A stretch of DNA of 64,000 nucleotides from Cupriavidus alkaliphilus. GTDB taxonomy: Bacteria > Pseudomonadota > Gammaproteobacteria > Burkholderiales > Burkholderiaceae. The notes below the pieces were generated by a model. That model saw nothing but the letters and a program-made list of their open reading frames with translations, was not told the origin of the DNA and did not search any database. Positions 53,566 to 61,280 of this stretch are shown piece by piece; position 1 is the stretch's first letter; every line of letters begins with the position of its first letter. The translations under genes and the position numbers were made by a program. The stretch lies in NCBI RefSeq assembly GCF_900094595.1, contig NZ_FMAD01000004.1, positions 62,001-126,000 on the forward strand, in the 5' to 3' direction.

Positions 53566-53976
53566 TCAGGCCAGGGCTATGGGCGGCCGGAAAAAGGCGG
53601 AAGGCGGCGGCTCGGCGCGGCCTGGCGGGTGCTGGGCCACGTCGCCGCTAGGCAGCAGGAACTTCACTGGCGGCAACGCAAAGAGCGCGCTGGATTCTTC
53701 GATCTCGTCGAGCAGGTCGAGCGGATCGAGCAGGTCGGCCGACCAGATATTGCAGTACCCGGGGGGCGGGTCATCGCAGATATCGTCGTCGTGCAGGCCG
53801 TCGTCGCCGGGCACCACGATGCGGCCCAGATCGTCGACAGGCTGGGCCGCCGCCATGTCGATCAGGTCCACCCCCGCCTGCTGCGGCCCCGGCAACGCCG
53901 CGCGCGCGTCCGCCGCTGCTCCAAAGGAGAGCAGCGACAGGCACATGGCAGTCAGCAGCAGGAACAACAGTCGCAT
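53566..53976 (-). CDS. Short acidic exported protein upstream of the second RND operon
   Basis: A 136-residue protein with a signal peptide (MRLLFLLLTAMCLSLLSFGAAADA) and a strongly acidic mature part (GDDGLHDDDICDDPPPGYC, DPLDLLDEIEESS) with two Cys, then a Pro-rich end (AEPPPSAFFRPPIALA). It occupies the same place before the outer-membrane factor as the CzcI-like gene of the first operon and shares its small size, signal peptide and RPPxxxA ending, but lacks the His cluster. A leader, metal-binding or regulatory role is inferred; 217 bp separate it from the channel gene. Confidence 0.7.
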   Translation of the reverse strand: MRLLFLLLTAMCLSLLSFGAAADARAALPGPQQAGVDLIDMAAAQPVDDLGRIVVPGDDGLHDDDICDDPPPGYCNIWSADLLDPLDLLDEIEESSALFALPPVKFLLPSGDVAQHPPGRAEPPPSAFFRPPIALA

Positions 53977-54220
53977 TGGGTCGGGGGCTTTGGCGGCATC
54001 GGCTGGGGCCAGGGGTGTTTCGCGGCCGCCAGGGATGCTGCAGGACAGCATTGTAACTGAACGATTACGATTGACAGGGAATCGTTACGTTCGTTCCCTT
54101 GCTGTAGAGAGAACCTGCGTCTTTGGCGCCTTTTGAGAAGGATCTGCTCTGCAGCGAAGCCCCTGGTTTGTACGATCTTCACCTGAAACCAAGCGGCTTA
54201 AACGCCCCGCCCAAAGCCTC
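53977..54220. other. Divergent gap between efflux leader gene and HEPN/MNT module
   Basis: No gene is supported. An imperfect dyad around GAACGATTACGAT and ATCGTTACGTTC (about 54059-54092) lies 80-115 bp upstream of the efflux leader gene and could bind its metal-responsive regulator. A TTGACA at 54071-54076 sits inside it. Base composition is visibly more AT-rich than the flanking genes. Confidence 0.45.
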
Positions 54221-54300
54221 CTGCATAAAATGCAGTGACAGTGCATGATCTGCAGCGTCAGTGCATAATATGCAGCAACGCTGTAGATCATGCAGCAAAA
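54221..54300. repeat. Four tandem 20-bp iterons upstream of the HTH-MNT gene
   Basis: Four units of exactly 20 bp start at 54221, 54241, 54261 and 54281. Each carries a TGCAT-N3-ATGCA-like dyad (for example TGCATAAAATGCA, TGCATAATATGCA; unit 4 is the most divergent, TGTAGATCATGCA). The block ends within the Shine-Dalgarno region of the next gene, so it must overlap or adjoin its promoter. Likely a cooperative operator for the HTH of the MNT protein. Confidence 0.85.
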
Positions 54301-54311
54301 GGAGGCTTACC

Positions 54312-54917
54312 GTGCACAACGTACTTCTTGGTGAACTTTTCGGTGGCGAAAAGCGCCTGGCACTTTTGCGTGCCCTCTATCTCACTCCGGGCAAGCAGTA
54401 CGCGCTCACCGAACTGGCCAGAATGTCGGGATCCAACACGGGAAATGTAACGCATTGGCTTAAGCGCTGGACCGAGGTCGGGCTGGCCATTCGGTCGCAG
54501 GACGGCCGAAACATTCGGTATAGCGCCTCCGATTCGCCCTTGCTGGCAGGCCTGACCGACATCGTCCGCCGCAGTGACGCCGGGCTGGAGGATGTCAGGA
54601 ATGCGCTACCAGAAGAGGTGGAGATCGCCGTGATATTCGGATCGGTCGCCCGCGGCGAAGAACAGGCGACTTCTGACCTGGACGTGCTGGTGCTGGGCGA
54701 AGAACTTAGCGCCGTACGCGTCAATGCGGCGTTGAAACCGGTCGGGCGCGAGCACGGACGGGAAATCCATGCCTCAGTATTCTCGAGGTCCGAGTTTGAG
54801 CAGATGCTGGCAGAGGGAAACAGCTTCGCGCTGGGTGTGGTGGGTCAGCCAGTTATCGCCTTGAAAGGAGACTTTGCCTATGGCAGCGCGCAAGCCGGCA
54901 CAACTGACATTGGATGA
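54312..54917 (+). CDS. HTH-nucleotidyltransferase (MNT) fusion protein, antitoxin-like
   Basis: A 201-residue protein with a winged-helix DNA-binding domain (about 8-75; LTELARMSGSNTGNVTHWLKRW) fused to a minimal nucleotidyltransferase domain (about 85-190) with GSVARGEEQATSDLDVLV, the GSx10DxD signature (G110, S111, D122, D124). The third catalytic acid expected in an IDV/VDL-type strand is replaced by IHAS (H153), so catalysis is uncertain. It starts at a GTG with AAAGGAGG 6 nt upstream. Its 3' end overlaps the HEPN gene by 38 nt. MNT proteins paired with HEPN toxins can AMPylate and silence them (MntA/HepT, type VII). Here the HTH probably also binds the four upstream iterons. Confidence 0.85.
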   Translation: MHNVLLGELFGGEKRLALLRALYLTPGKQYALTELARMSGSNTGNVTHWLKRWTEVGLAIRSQDGRNIRYSASDSPLLAGLTDIVRRSDAGLEDVRNALPEEVEIAVIFGSVARGEEQATSDLDVLVLGEELSAVRVNAALKPVGREHGREIHASVFSRSEFEQMLAEGNSFALGVVGQPVIALKGDFAYGSAQAGTTDIG

Positions 54918-55341
54918 GCCTCAGGCCGTCCGCCTGGAGCGCATGCAGAACAAACAGATGGTGCAGGAATTGCTGCGCGCGGCCGTGCAGAAGTTCCAGG
55001 ACACAACGGTGCAGGGAGTGTCGGACCCAACAAAGTTCGAAGCCGCCTACGATGCAATCCTGTTCGCAGCGCTGGCCGTCTTTGCCGCACAAGGCTACCG
55101 GATCACGGCGGCGCAAGGGCACCACCGCATCGCACTGGAAGGGCTTGTCGGGTCCATCGGTGGCAGCCAACTCCTGCTGGACGAGTTGGACGGCCTGCTG
55201 TCCATCCGCAATGAAAAGTACACGGGATTTGCCACCGTCAGGGCGCCTGACATGCGCCTGGCCCTGGAACACGCCAGGCGCATACTCGACGACACGTCGC
55301 ACTGGCTGCGCGAGCACTTTCCCGGCATGCTGAAGCCTTAG
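54880..55341 (+). CDS. HEPN-like protein paired with the MNT gene
   Basis: A 153-residue all-helical protein (helices about 13-43, 50-72, 83-105, 122-148). AAYDAILFAALAVFAAQGYRI and HHRIALEGLVG resemble HEPN helix 2-3 segments. The canonical RNase motif Rx4-6H is not seen; at the expected place there is RNEKYTG (R110-Y114), with Tyr where His is normal. AAAGGAG lies 10 nt before the ATG and the gene overlaps the MNT gene, so the two are translationally coupled. By analogy it would be the toxin of an HEPN/MNT pair, but the altered motif leaves open a non-nuclease role. Confidence 0.72.
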   Translation: MAARKPAQLTLDEPQAVRLERMQNKQMVQELLRAAVQKFQDTTVQGVSDPTKFEAAYDAILFAALAVFAAQGYRITAAQGHHRIALEGLVGSIGGSQLLLDELDGLLSIRNEKYTGFATVRAPDMRLALEHARRILDDTSHWLREHFPGMLKP

Positions 55342-55355
55342 CACAACACCACGCC

Positions 55356-56987
55356 CTACACCACCCTGAACCCATGCGTGCCGTCGCGCTCCAGCTGCGC
55401 GATCAGGCCGAATTCCCAATCCAGGTAGCCCTGCATCGCTTCGCGCGGGTTGTCGGTGCCTTCATAGGGGCGGCGATAGCGGTCGGTGCGGCCTGAGGCC
55501 AGGCGCGTCTCGCCGCTCTCCAGCGGCAGCCCCGCGGCGATCCAGGCCTGGGTGCCGCCTTCCAGCACGAACACTTCCGCATCGCTCAGGCGCCGCAGGT
55601 CGGCGGCGGCAAAGCGCGCCAGCAGGCTGGTGCCGCAGGTGAGGACATAACGCCGCGGCCGCGGGATGCGGGCCAGCGCGTCGGCCAGCTGGGCGCGAAT
55701 GACAAAATACGCGCCCGGGATATGACGCTTGACGTAGTTGGCGCTGGTGGTGAAATCCAGCACGGCGGTGCTGTCGTCGCCGGCCTCCAGCCATGCGGCC
55801 AGCTGCGCCGTGCCGACGCTGGCTACGGGCGCCGGCGTCGGCACCGGCGCGGCGACCGGCCCGGTCTCGCTGCGTGCAGAGGCGGCCACCGGTTCCACCA
55901 CCCAGACCTCCCAGCCCATCTGCGCCAGCCAGGATCCCGTCATGCCGGCCCGCACGTCATCGTCGTCCGCCAGCACGATGCGCGCGCCGCGCACCGGCGC
56001 GCTGTGGTCGGTTTCTTGCACCAGCTGCCCGCCCGGCGCATTGACGAAGCCCGGCAGGTGGCCGTCGGCGAATTCCTCGGGCGTGCGCACATCGAAGCGG
56101 TACACCGTGCGCCCGGGCGAGTGCAGCGTGTCCAACTGCGCCAGCGCGATGCGCCGCACGCCGGCGCGGTCGGCGATCTCGCGCGCGCCACGGCGGGCGC
56201 TGTCGCGGTTGGCGTCGCTGACCGCGGCCGGGGCGCGGCGGCTGGCGCCATGGTCCAGTTGCTGGCCGGCCAGGGTCCAGCCAATGGTGCCGTTGCGCAG
56301 CGCCGCCACCGGGTTCGGGATCCCCGCGTTCACCAGCGATTGCGTGCCGATGATGCTGCGCGTGCGGCCCGCGCAATTGACGATCACGCGCGTGCGCGGA
56401 TCAGGGGCGAGCTCGCGCACGCGCAGCACCAGCTCGGCGCCCGGCACGCTGGTGGCGGTGGGGATGCTCATGGTCTGGTACTCGTCGAAGCGGCGCGCGT
56501 CGACGATCACCACATCGGCCCGGCTGTCGATCAGTGCCTGCACTTCCTCGGCCGCCAGCGACGGCGTATGGCGGGCGGCTTCGACCACTTCACCGAACGA
56601 CTTGCTCGGCACGTTGACGTCGCGGAACACCTCGCCGCCGCCATCGATCCATGCGCGCAGCCCGCCTTCCAGCAGCTGCACCTGGGTATAGCCCAGGCCT
56701 TGCAGCACCGCCGCCGCGCGCGGCGCCAGGTCAGCGCCGGCATGGTCGCCATAGACCACGATGCGCGTATCGCGGCGCGGAATGCGCGCCCACGCGTCCA
56801 GTTCCAGGCGGGACAGCGGGAAATTGGCGGCCCACAGCGGATGCTGCTGCGCAAAGGGATCTTCCTCGCGCACGTCGATCAGCGCGATCTCGTCGCGGTT
56901 GCGCAGGGCGCTGCGCACGGCTTCGGCAGAAACCGTGGGAAAGGCCGGCGTGGCTGGCGCGGCCGGCGTGGCGGAAACGTTGGTCAT
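55356..56987 (-). CDS. Four-domain rhodanese (sulfurtransferase) protein
   Basis: A 543-residue cytoplasmic protein made of four rhodanese-like domains (about 15-120, 140-245, 270-365, 390-490). Persulfide-forming Cys occurs only in domain 2 (VIVNCAGRTRS, C205) and domain 4 (VLTCGTSLLAR, C451); domains 1 and 3 have Gly/Asp there (VVYGDHAGAD and VLADDDDVRAG) and are probably structural. Such multi-domain rhodaneses move sulfane sulfur in thiol or sulfite metabolism. It overlaps the thiol dioxygenase gene by ATGA, so the two are coupled. It is convergent with the HEPN gene, 14 bp away. Confidence 0.9.
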   Translation of the reverse strand: MTNVSATPAAPATPAFPTVSAEAVRSALRNRDEIALIDVREEDPFAQQHPLWAANFPLSRLELDAWARIPRRDTRIVVYGDHAGADLAPRAAAVLQGLGYTQVQLLEGGLRAWIDGGGEVFRDVNVPSKSFGEVVEAARHTPSLAAEEVQALIDSRADVVIVDARRFDEYQTMSIPTATSVPGAELVLRVRELAPDPRTRVIVNCAGRTRSIIGTQSLVNAGIPNPVAALRNGTIGWTLAGQQLDHGASRRAPAAVSDANRDSARRGAREIADRAGVRRIALAQLDTLHSPGRTVYRFDVRTPEEFADGHLPGFVNAPGGQLVQETDHSAPVRGARIVLADDDDVRAGMTGSWLAQMGWEVWVVEPVAASARSETGPVAAPVPTPAPVASVGTAQLAAWLEAGDDSTAVLDFTTSANYVKRHIPGAYFVIRAQLADALARIPRPRRYVLTCGTSLLARFAAADLRRLSDAEVFVLEGGTQAWIAAGLPLESGETRLASGRTDRYRRPYEGTDNPREAMQGYLDWEFGLIAQLERDGTHGFRVV

Positions 56988-57601
56988 GACTGGGCAAGTT
57001 CGCGGGAGCGGTCCCACAGGTTGGGCAGGGTCTGGTTGGAGTAGCCGGAGACAAAGGGCTTGCGGGTGCCGTCCTCGGCGTAGACCGAGCGGCGCACCGC
57101 GCCGATATTGGCGCCGTAGACGTGGATGCTGACCGAGACGCGGTCGTCGTAGACGTTGTTGACGCGATGGATATCGCCGACCGCCGGCGACACGGCTTCG
57201 ACCTGGCCGGGCAGCAGGCGCACGCTCGGGCCGCTGGCAACCGGCCGGCCGGCGGTGTCGAGTGCAAACGGCTGCGCATCTTCCGCGCCGCGCAGCATGC
57301 CGATCAGGCCCCATACGGTGTGGTCGTGGATCGGCGTGCGCTGGCCCGGTCCCCAGACAAAGCTGACGATGGAAAAACGCTCGGCGGAATCGCAATGCAG
57401 CAGGTGCTGCTGGTAGTACTCGGGGTGTGGCCGGGCCCACGCTTCGGGCAGCCAGTCATCGCGCGCGACCAGCGTTGCCAGCAGGGCCCCGCCTTCGCGC
57501 AGGATGCGGGACTCGTCGGGATGCTGGTCGAGCAGCGCGGCCAGGCCGGTGATGAAATCGCGCAGCGGCGCCAGCGCGTTGGGATCGGGGGAACTGCCCA
57601 T
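56984..57601 (-). CDS. Thiol dioxygenase (cysteine/3-mercaptopropionate dioxygenase family, Gln type)
   Basis: A 205-residue cupin that oxidises a thiol to the sulfinic acid with O2. The Fe(II) facial triad is H92 and H94 in PIHDHTVWGL and H145 in GDIHRVNN. The substrate-region segment YYQQHLLH (62-69) has Gln where mammalian cysteine dioxygenase has the carboxylate-binding Arg, a feature of 3-mercaptopropionate dioxygenases and other bacterial Gln-type enzymes. So cysteine may not be the best substrate. ATGA overlap with the rhodanese gene downstream. Confidence 0.88.
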   Translation of the reverse strand: MGSSPDPNALAPLRDFITGLAALLDQHPDESRILREGGALLATLVARDDWLPEAWARPHPEYYQQHLLHCDSAERFSIVSFVWGPGQRTPIHDHTVWGLIGMLRGAEDAQPFALDTAGRPVASGPSVRLLPGQVEAVSPAVGDIHRVNNVYDDRVSVSIHVYGANIGAVRRSVYAEDGTRKPFVSGYSNQTLPNLWDRSRELAQS

Positions 57602-57710
57602 GGGAGTGCTCCGGAGTGTCTCGTTGTGGTTGCCGGCCGCCGGGGCCGGCCGCGCGGCCCTCTAGCGGGGCGCTGGCCCCGCAAACATAGCACGGCAGGC
57701 GCGGCAGCGC

Positions 57711-58922
57711 TTACAGGCCCAGCTGCGCGCGCCCGGCGGCGAGCAGGATCGAATCGTTCTGCGGCGTATGGATGCGGCTGCACAGCACGTCGCGATAGTG
57801 GCGCTCGAGCGGATGGTTGCGGCTCAGCCCGTGGTTGCCCGACAGCTGCAGCGCCAGCTCCGCCGCGCGGATGGCGTTGCCCGTCACGGTGAATTTCAGC
57901 AGGCCGCTGTCGGCCATTGCCGGCGGAGCGCCCGCATCGGTGCGCGCCGCGGCGTCGTCGAGCAGCACCTGGTTGACGCGCAGCAGCGCGGCGATCTCGC
58001 CGACAGCTTCCTGCACGCGCGGCAGCGTGGCCAGCGGCGCGCCCAGGCTGCCGGGCGCACGCTCGCGCACGAAGTCGTTGAGCCAGGCCGACGCCGCGCG
58101 CGCCACCGCGTCATAGAGGCTGCCCAGCAGCACCACCATCCAGGCTTGCTGGTCGGCGTTGGCATCGAGATCCGCCTGGCTGGCGCCGGCCGGCGCCCAC
58201 GCCGATGGCCCACGGATATCGACAGCGTGGTCCGGAGGAATCCAGACATTGTCGAGCACGGTCTCGTGGCTGCCCGAGGCACGCAGGCCAAGGTGGTTCC
58301 AGTTCTCCACGATGCGCACGCCGGCGATACCCGACGCGGGGCCCGGCACCAGGAACACACCCACGCGCGGCTGCGGCTCGTCGGTGCGGGCCCACACCGC
58401 GAGCCAGCGCAAGGCAGGAATGCCGGTGCTGTACAGCTTGCGGCCGCTGATGCGCCAGCCGTCGGCCACGCGTGTCGCCACCGTGGCCGGCAGGCCGCCG
58501 CGTGCGGGCGAGCCCAGCTGCGGTTCGACGCGCAGCGAATTGATCAGCGCGCCCTCCTGCACCGCGCTGGCAAAGACCTGCTCGCGCAGCACCGCTGGCC
58601 AGTGCGAGTCGGCGCGGGCGAGCGCGCGGTGCTGCAGGTAGGTCATGGTCAGCACCAGCGCGGTCGCGGCGTCGCCGCCGGCCAGCGCGGCCACGATGCG
58701 GCGCGCCTGCGCCAGGCCCGCCCCGCCGCCGCCGTGCGCGCGCGGCACCACCTGCGCAATCAGGCCATGGGCGTGCAGCTGCGCAAAGTTGTCGTGCGGG
58801 AAGCTCGCCGCGGCATCGTGCGCGCCGGCATCGCCGGCAAAGCGCGCGGACAGCGCCGCCAGCACCTCGCCAAGGCGCGCATCGCTGCCGGGCAGCCGGC
58901 GCAGGGCAGACGTCAGGGACAT
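57711..58922 (-). CDS. Acyl-CoA dehydrogenase-fold flavoprotein (SfnB/DszC-like)
   Basis: A 403-residue protein of the acyl-CoA dehydrogenase fold used by flavin-dependent sulfur-compound monooxygenases. GISGRKLYSTGIPALRWLAVWA-type middle-domain motif (about 155-175), LGLRASGSHETVLDNVWIP and the C-terminal LSGNHGLSRNHPLERHYRD are typical; the usual catalytic Glu of true dehydrogenases is not at the expected place. SfnB and DszC/DmoA-like members release sulfite from organosulfur compounds with FMNH2. It is divergent from an SsuD-like gene, supporting a role in sulfur assimilation. Confidence 0.85.
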   Translation of the reverse strand: MSLTSALRRLPGSDARLGEVLAALSARFAGDAGAHDAAASFPHDNFAQLHAHGLIAQVVPRAHGGGGAGLAQARRIVAALAGGDAATALVLTMTYLQHRALARADSHWPAVLREQVFASAVQEGALINSLRVEPQLGSPARGGLPATVATRVADGWRISGRKLYSTGIPALRWLAVWARTDEPQPRVGVFLVPGPASGIAGVRIVENWNHLGLRASGSHETVLDNVWIPPDHAVDIRGPSAWAPAGASQADLDANADQQAWMVVLLGSLYDAVARAASAWLNDFVRERAPGSLGAPLATLPRVQEAVGEIAALLRVNQVLLDDAAARTDAGAPPAMADSGLLKFTVTGNAIRAAELALQLSGNHGLSRNHPLERHYRDVLCSRIHTPQNDSILLAAGRAQLGL

Positions 58923-59117
58923 GGAACAGAACTCCGGGAGAAAGATGAGCGCGCGGTGCGCACCGAATGCCGCCCAGCGTAGCGCCGCCGCTGTCCGGCG
59001 AGAACGATGCTTATTGAATATGGAGCGTCGTTTTTATTCGTTAGCGCAGGCGCGCCGCTGTCGTACTTTCTGCCTCAGCCCTAAACCAACCCGACACCGA
59101 CTTCCAGGAGAGCGCAC

Positions 59118-60215
59118 ATGAGCGTCGATTTCATCGGCATGATCCAGAGCCAGAAGCAGTCAGAGATCCATCCCCCGTCCGGTCCGGTGATCGATCGCGA
59201 CTACGTGCGCGCGTTTGCGCAGGCGCATGAACAGGCCGGCTTCGACCGCATCCTGGTGCCGCACCACTCCACCGGCCCGTCGGCAACGCTGACCATTGCC
59301 TATGCCGCCAGCGTGACCGAGCGCATCCATTTCATGCTGGCGCATCGCCCCGGCTTTACCGCGCCGACGCTGGCCGCGCGCCAGATCGCCACGCTCGACC
59401 AGTTCAGCGGCGGCCGCCTGGGCGTGCATTTCATCTCCGGCGGTTCGGACAGCGAGCAGCAGCGCGACGGCGACTTCCTCGACCATGACCAGCGCTATGC
59501 ACGCACCGACGAATACCTGCACATCCTGCGCCGCATCTGGACCGAGGCCACGCCGTTCGACCACGCCGGAGAGTTCTACCGCTTTACCCAGGGCTTCTCC
59601 GAGGTCAAGCCCGCGCAGCAGCCGCATGTGCCGATCTATTTCGGTGGCGCCTCGGCCGCCGCGCTGGCCGTCGCCGGCAAGCATGCCGATGTCTACGCGC
59701 TGTGGGGCGAGTCGCTCGACCAGGTACGCGAACTGACCGCCCGGGTGCGCGCCGAAGCCGCGCGGCACGGCCGCACGGTGCGCTTCTCGGTATCGTTCCG
59801 CCCGATCCTGGCCGACACCGAAGACAAGGCCTGGGCCCGCGCCGACCGCATCCTAGAGCGCACCCGCGCGCTGCGCGTGCAGGCCGGCTACAGCCGCGGC
59901 GGCCCGCAGCAGAGCGAGGGCGCACGCCGCCTGCTGGCGGCGGCCGGGCAAGGCGACCGCGTCGACCAGCGCCTGTGGACCGCGATCGCGCGCGAGACCG
60001 GCGGGCGCTCCAACTCCACCGCGCTGGTCGGCACGCCCGAGCAGGTCGCGCAAGCGCTGCTGGCCTACTACGAGCTGGGCGTCACCACCTTCCTGATCCG
60101 CGGCTTCGATCCGCTGGAAGACGCCATCGACTACGGCCGCGAACTGATCCCGCGCGTGCGTGCCCTGGTGGTGCAGCACGACGCCGCACACGCGACGCAG
60201 CGCCAGGCCGCCTGA
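59118..60215 (+). CDS. ssuD: FMNH2-dependent alkanesulfonate monooxygenase (SsuD-like, LLM family)
   Basis: A 365-residue luciferase-like TIM barrel, close to the usual SsuD length. LVPHHSTGPSATLTIAYAAS, RPGFTAPTLAARQIATLDQFSGGRLGVHFISGG and the DEYLHILRRIWTE segment are conserved in SsuD and related sulfonate/sulfone monooxygenases. It would release sulfite and an aldehyde from an alkanesulfonate with reduced flavin. AGGAGA lies 7 nt before the ATG. It is the first gene of an operon with the ABC importer; the flavin reductase SsuE is not visible. Symbol by similarity only. Confidence 0.88.
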   Translation: MSVDFIGMIQSQKQSEIHPPSGPVIDRDYVRAFAQAHEQAGFDRILVPHHSTGPSATLTIAYAASVTERIHFMLAHRPGFTAPTLAARQIATLDQFSGGRLGVHFISGGSDSEQQRDGDFLDHDQRYARTDEYLHILRRIWTEATPFDHAGEFYRFTQGFSEVKPAQQPHVPIYFGGASAAALAVAGKHADVYALWGESLDQVRELTARVRAEAARHGRTVRFSVSFRPILADTEDKAWARADRILERTRALRVQAGYSRGGPQQSEGARRLLAAAGQGDRVDQRLWTAIARETGGRSNSTALVGTPEQVAQALLAYYELGVTTFLIRGFDPLEDAIDYGRELIPRVRALVVQHDAAHATQRQAA

Positions 60216-60259
60216 GCGCACCAACCCACCACACCACACCACGAAGACGGGAATCCCAC

Positions 60260-61276
60260 ATGAGCCAGAACCACAGCAACCATGCCGACCCACGCCGACG
60301 CCGCGTGCTGCGGCTTGCCGGCGCCGCGGCCGTGGCCGCGCCCGCGCTGATCCTGGGCCGGCAGGCCTGGTCCGCCCCGCGCAAGCTGACCTTTGCCTGG
60401 AACCAGAATTCCTTTTGCCTGACTCCGGTCGTGGTGGCGCAGGAGAAAGGCTTCTTCGAGAAGAACGGCCTGCAGGTCGACCTGATCAACTACAGCGGCT
60501 CGACCGACCAGCTGCTGGAATCGATCGCCACCGGCAAGGCCGATGCCGCGGTGGGCATGATCCACCGCTGGCTCAAGCCGCTCGAAGCCGGCTTCGACGT
60601 CAAGATCATCGGCAGCTCGCACGGCGGCTGCGTGCGGCTGGTGGGATCGAAGGCCGCGGGCGTCACCACGCTGCAGCAACTGAAGGGCAAGACCGTCGGC
60701 GTCAGCGACCTGGCGGCGCCGGGCAAGCACTTCTTCACCATCCTGCTGGCCAAGCACGGCATCGACCCCGACAAGGACGTCACCTGGCGCCAGTACCCGG
60801 CCGACCTGCTGGGCGTGGCGGTCGACAAGGGCGAGATCCAGGCCATCGCCGACGGCGACCCCAATCTCTACCTGCTGGAAAAGCGCACCAACGGCGCCTA
60901 CGTGGAACTGGCCACCAACCTGACCGGCGAGTACGCGCGCAAGGTGTGCTGCGTGGTCGGCGCGCGCGGCGAACTGGTGCGCAACGACCGCCCCGCGGCA
61001 ACGTCGCTGGCGCGCGCCATCGTGCAGGCCACCGACTATGTCAACGAGAATCCCAACGAGGCGGCCCGGGTGTTCGCCAGGTACTCGCCCAAGATCAACC
61101 CGGAAGACCTGCGCAAGCTCTACGCCACGCTGACCTATACCCACCACCCGACCGGTGTCGACCTGCGCGACGAGATCGCGTTCTACGCCGACGATTTCCG
61201 CCGCATCGGCGTGCTCAAGAAGTCCACCGATGCCAAACGCCTGGCGCAGCATGTCTACGCCAACGTACTGGGGTAA
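60260..61276 (+). CDS. Sulfonate/nitrate/taurine-type ABC transporter substrate-binding protein
   Basis: A 338-residue periplasmic protein of the SsuA/NMT1 family. A Tat-type signal with four consecutive Arg (PRRRRVLRLAGAAAVAAPALI) precedes a WSAP cleavage region near 38. The two-lobe PBP begins LTFAWNQNSFCLTPVVVAQEKGFFEKNGL. Two adjacent Cys (KVCCVVG) lie in the second lobe. Tat export of SsuA-type proteins is uncommon but known for cofactor- or fold-dependent binders. It directly follows ssuD and precedes the permease by 4 bp. Confidence 0.92.
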   Translation: MSQNHSNHADPRRRRVLRLAGAAAVAAPALILGRQAWSAPRKLTFAWNQNSFCLTPVVVAQEKGFFEKNGLQVDLINYSGSTDQLLESIATGKADAAVGMIHRWLKPLEAGFDVKIIGSSHGGCVRLVGSKAAGVTTLQQLKGKTVGVSDLAAPGKHFFTILLAKHGIDPDKDVTWRQYPADLLGVAVDKGEIQAIADGDPNLYLLEKRTNGAYVELATNLTGEYARKVCCVVGARGELVRNDRPAATSLARAIVQATDYVNENPNEAARVFARYSPKINPEDLRKLYATLTYTHHPTGVDLRDEIAFYADDFRRIGVLKKSTDAKRLAQHVYANVLG

Positions 61277-61280
61277 TGCC

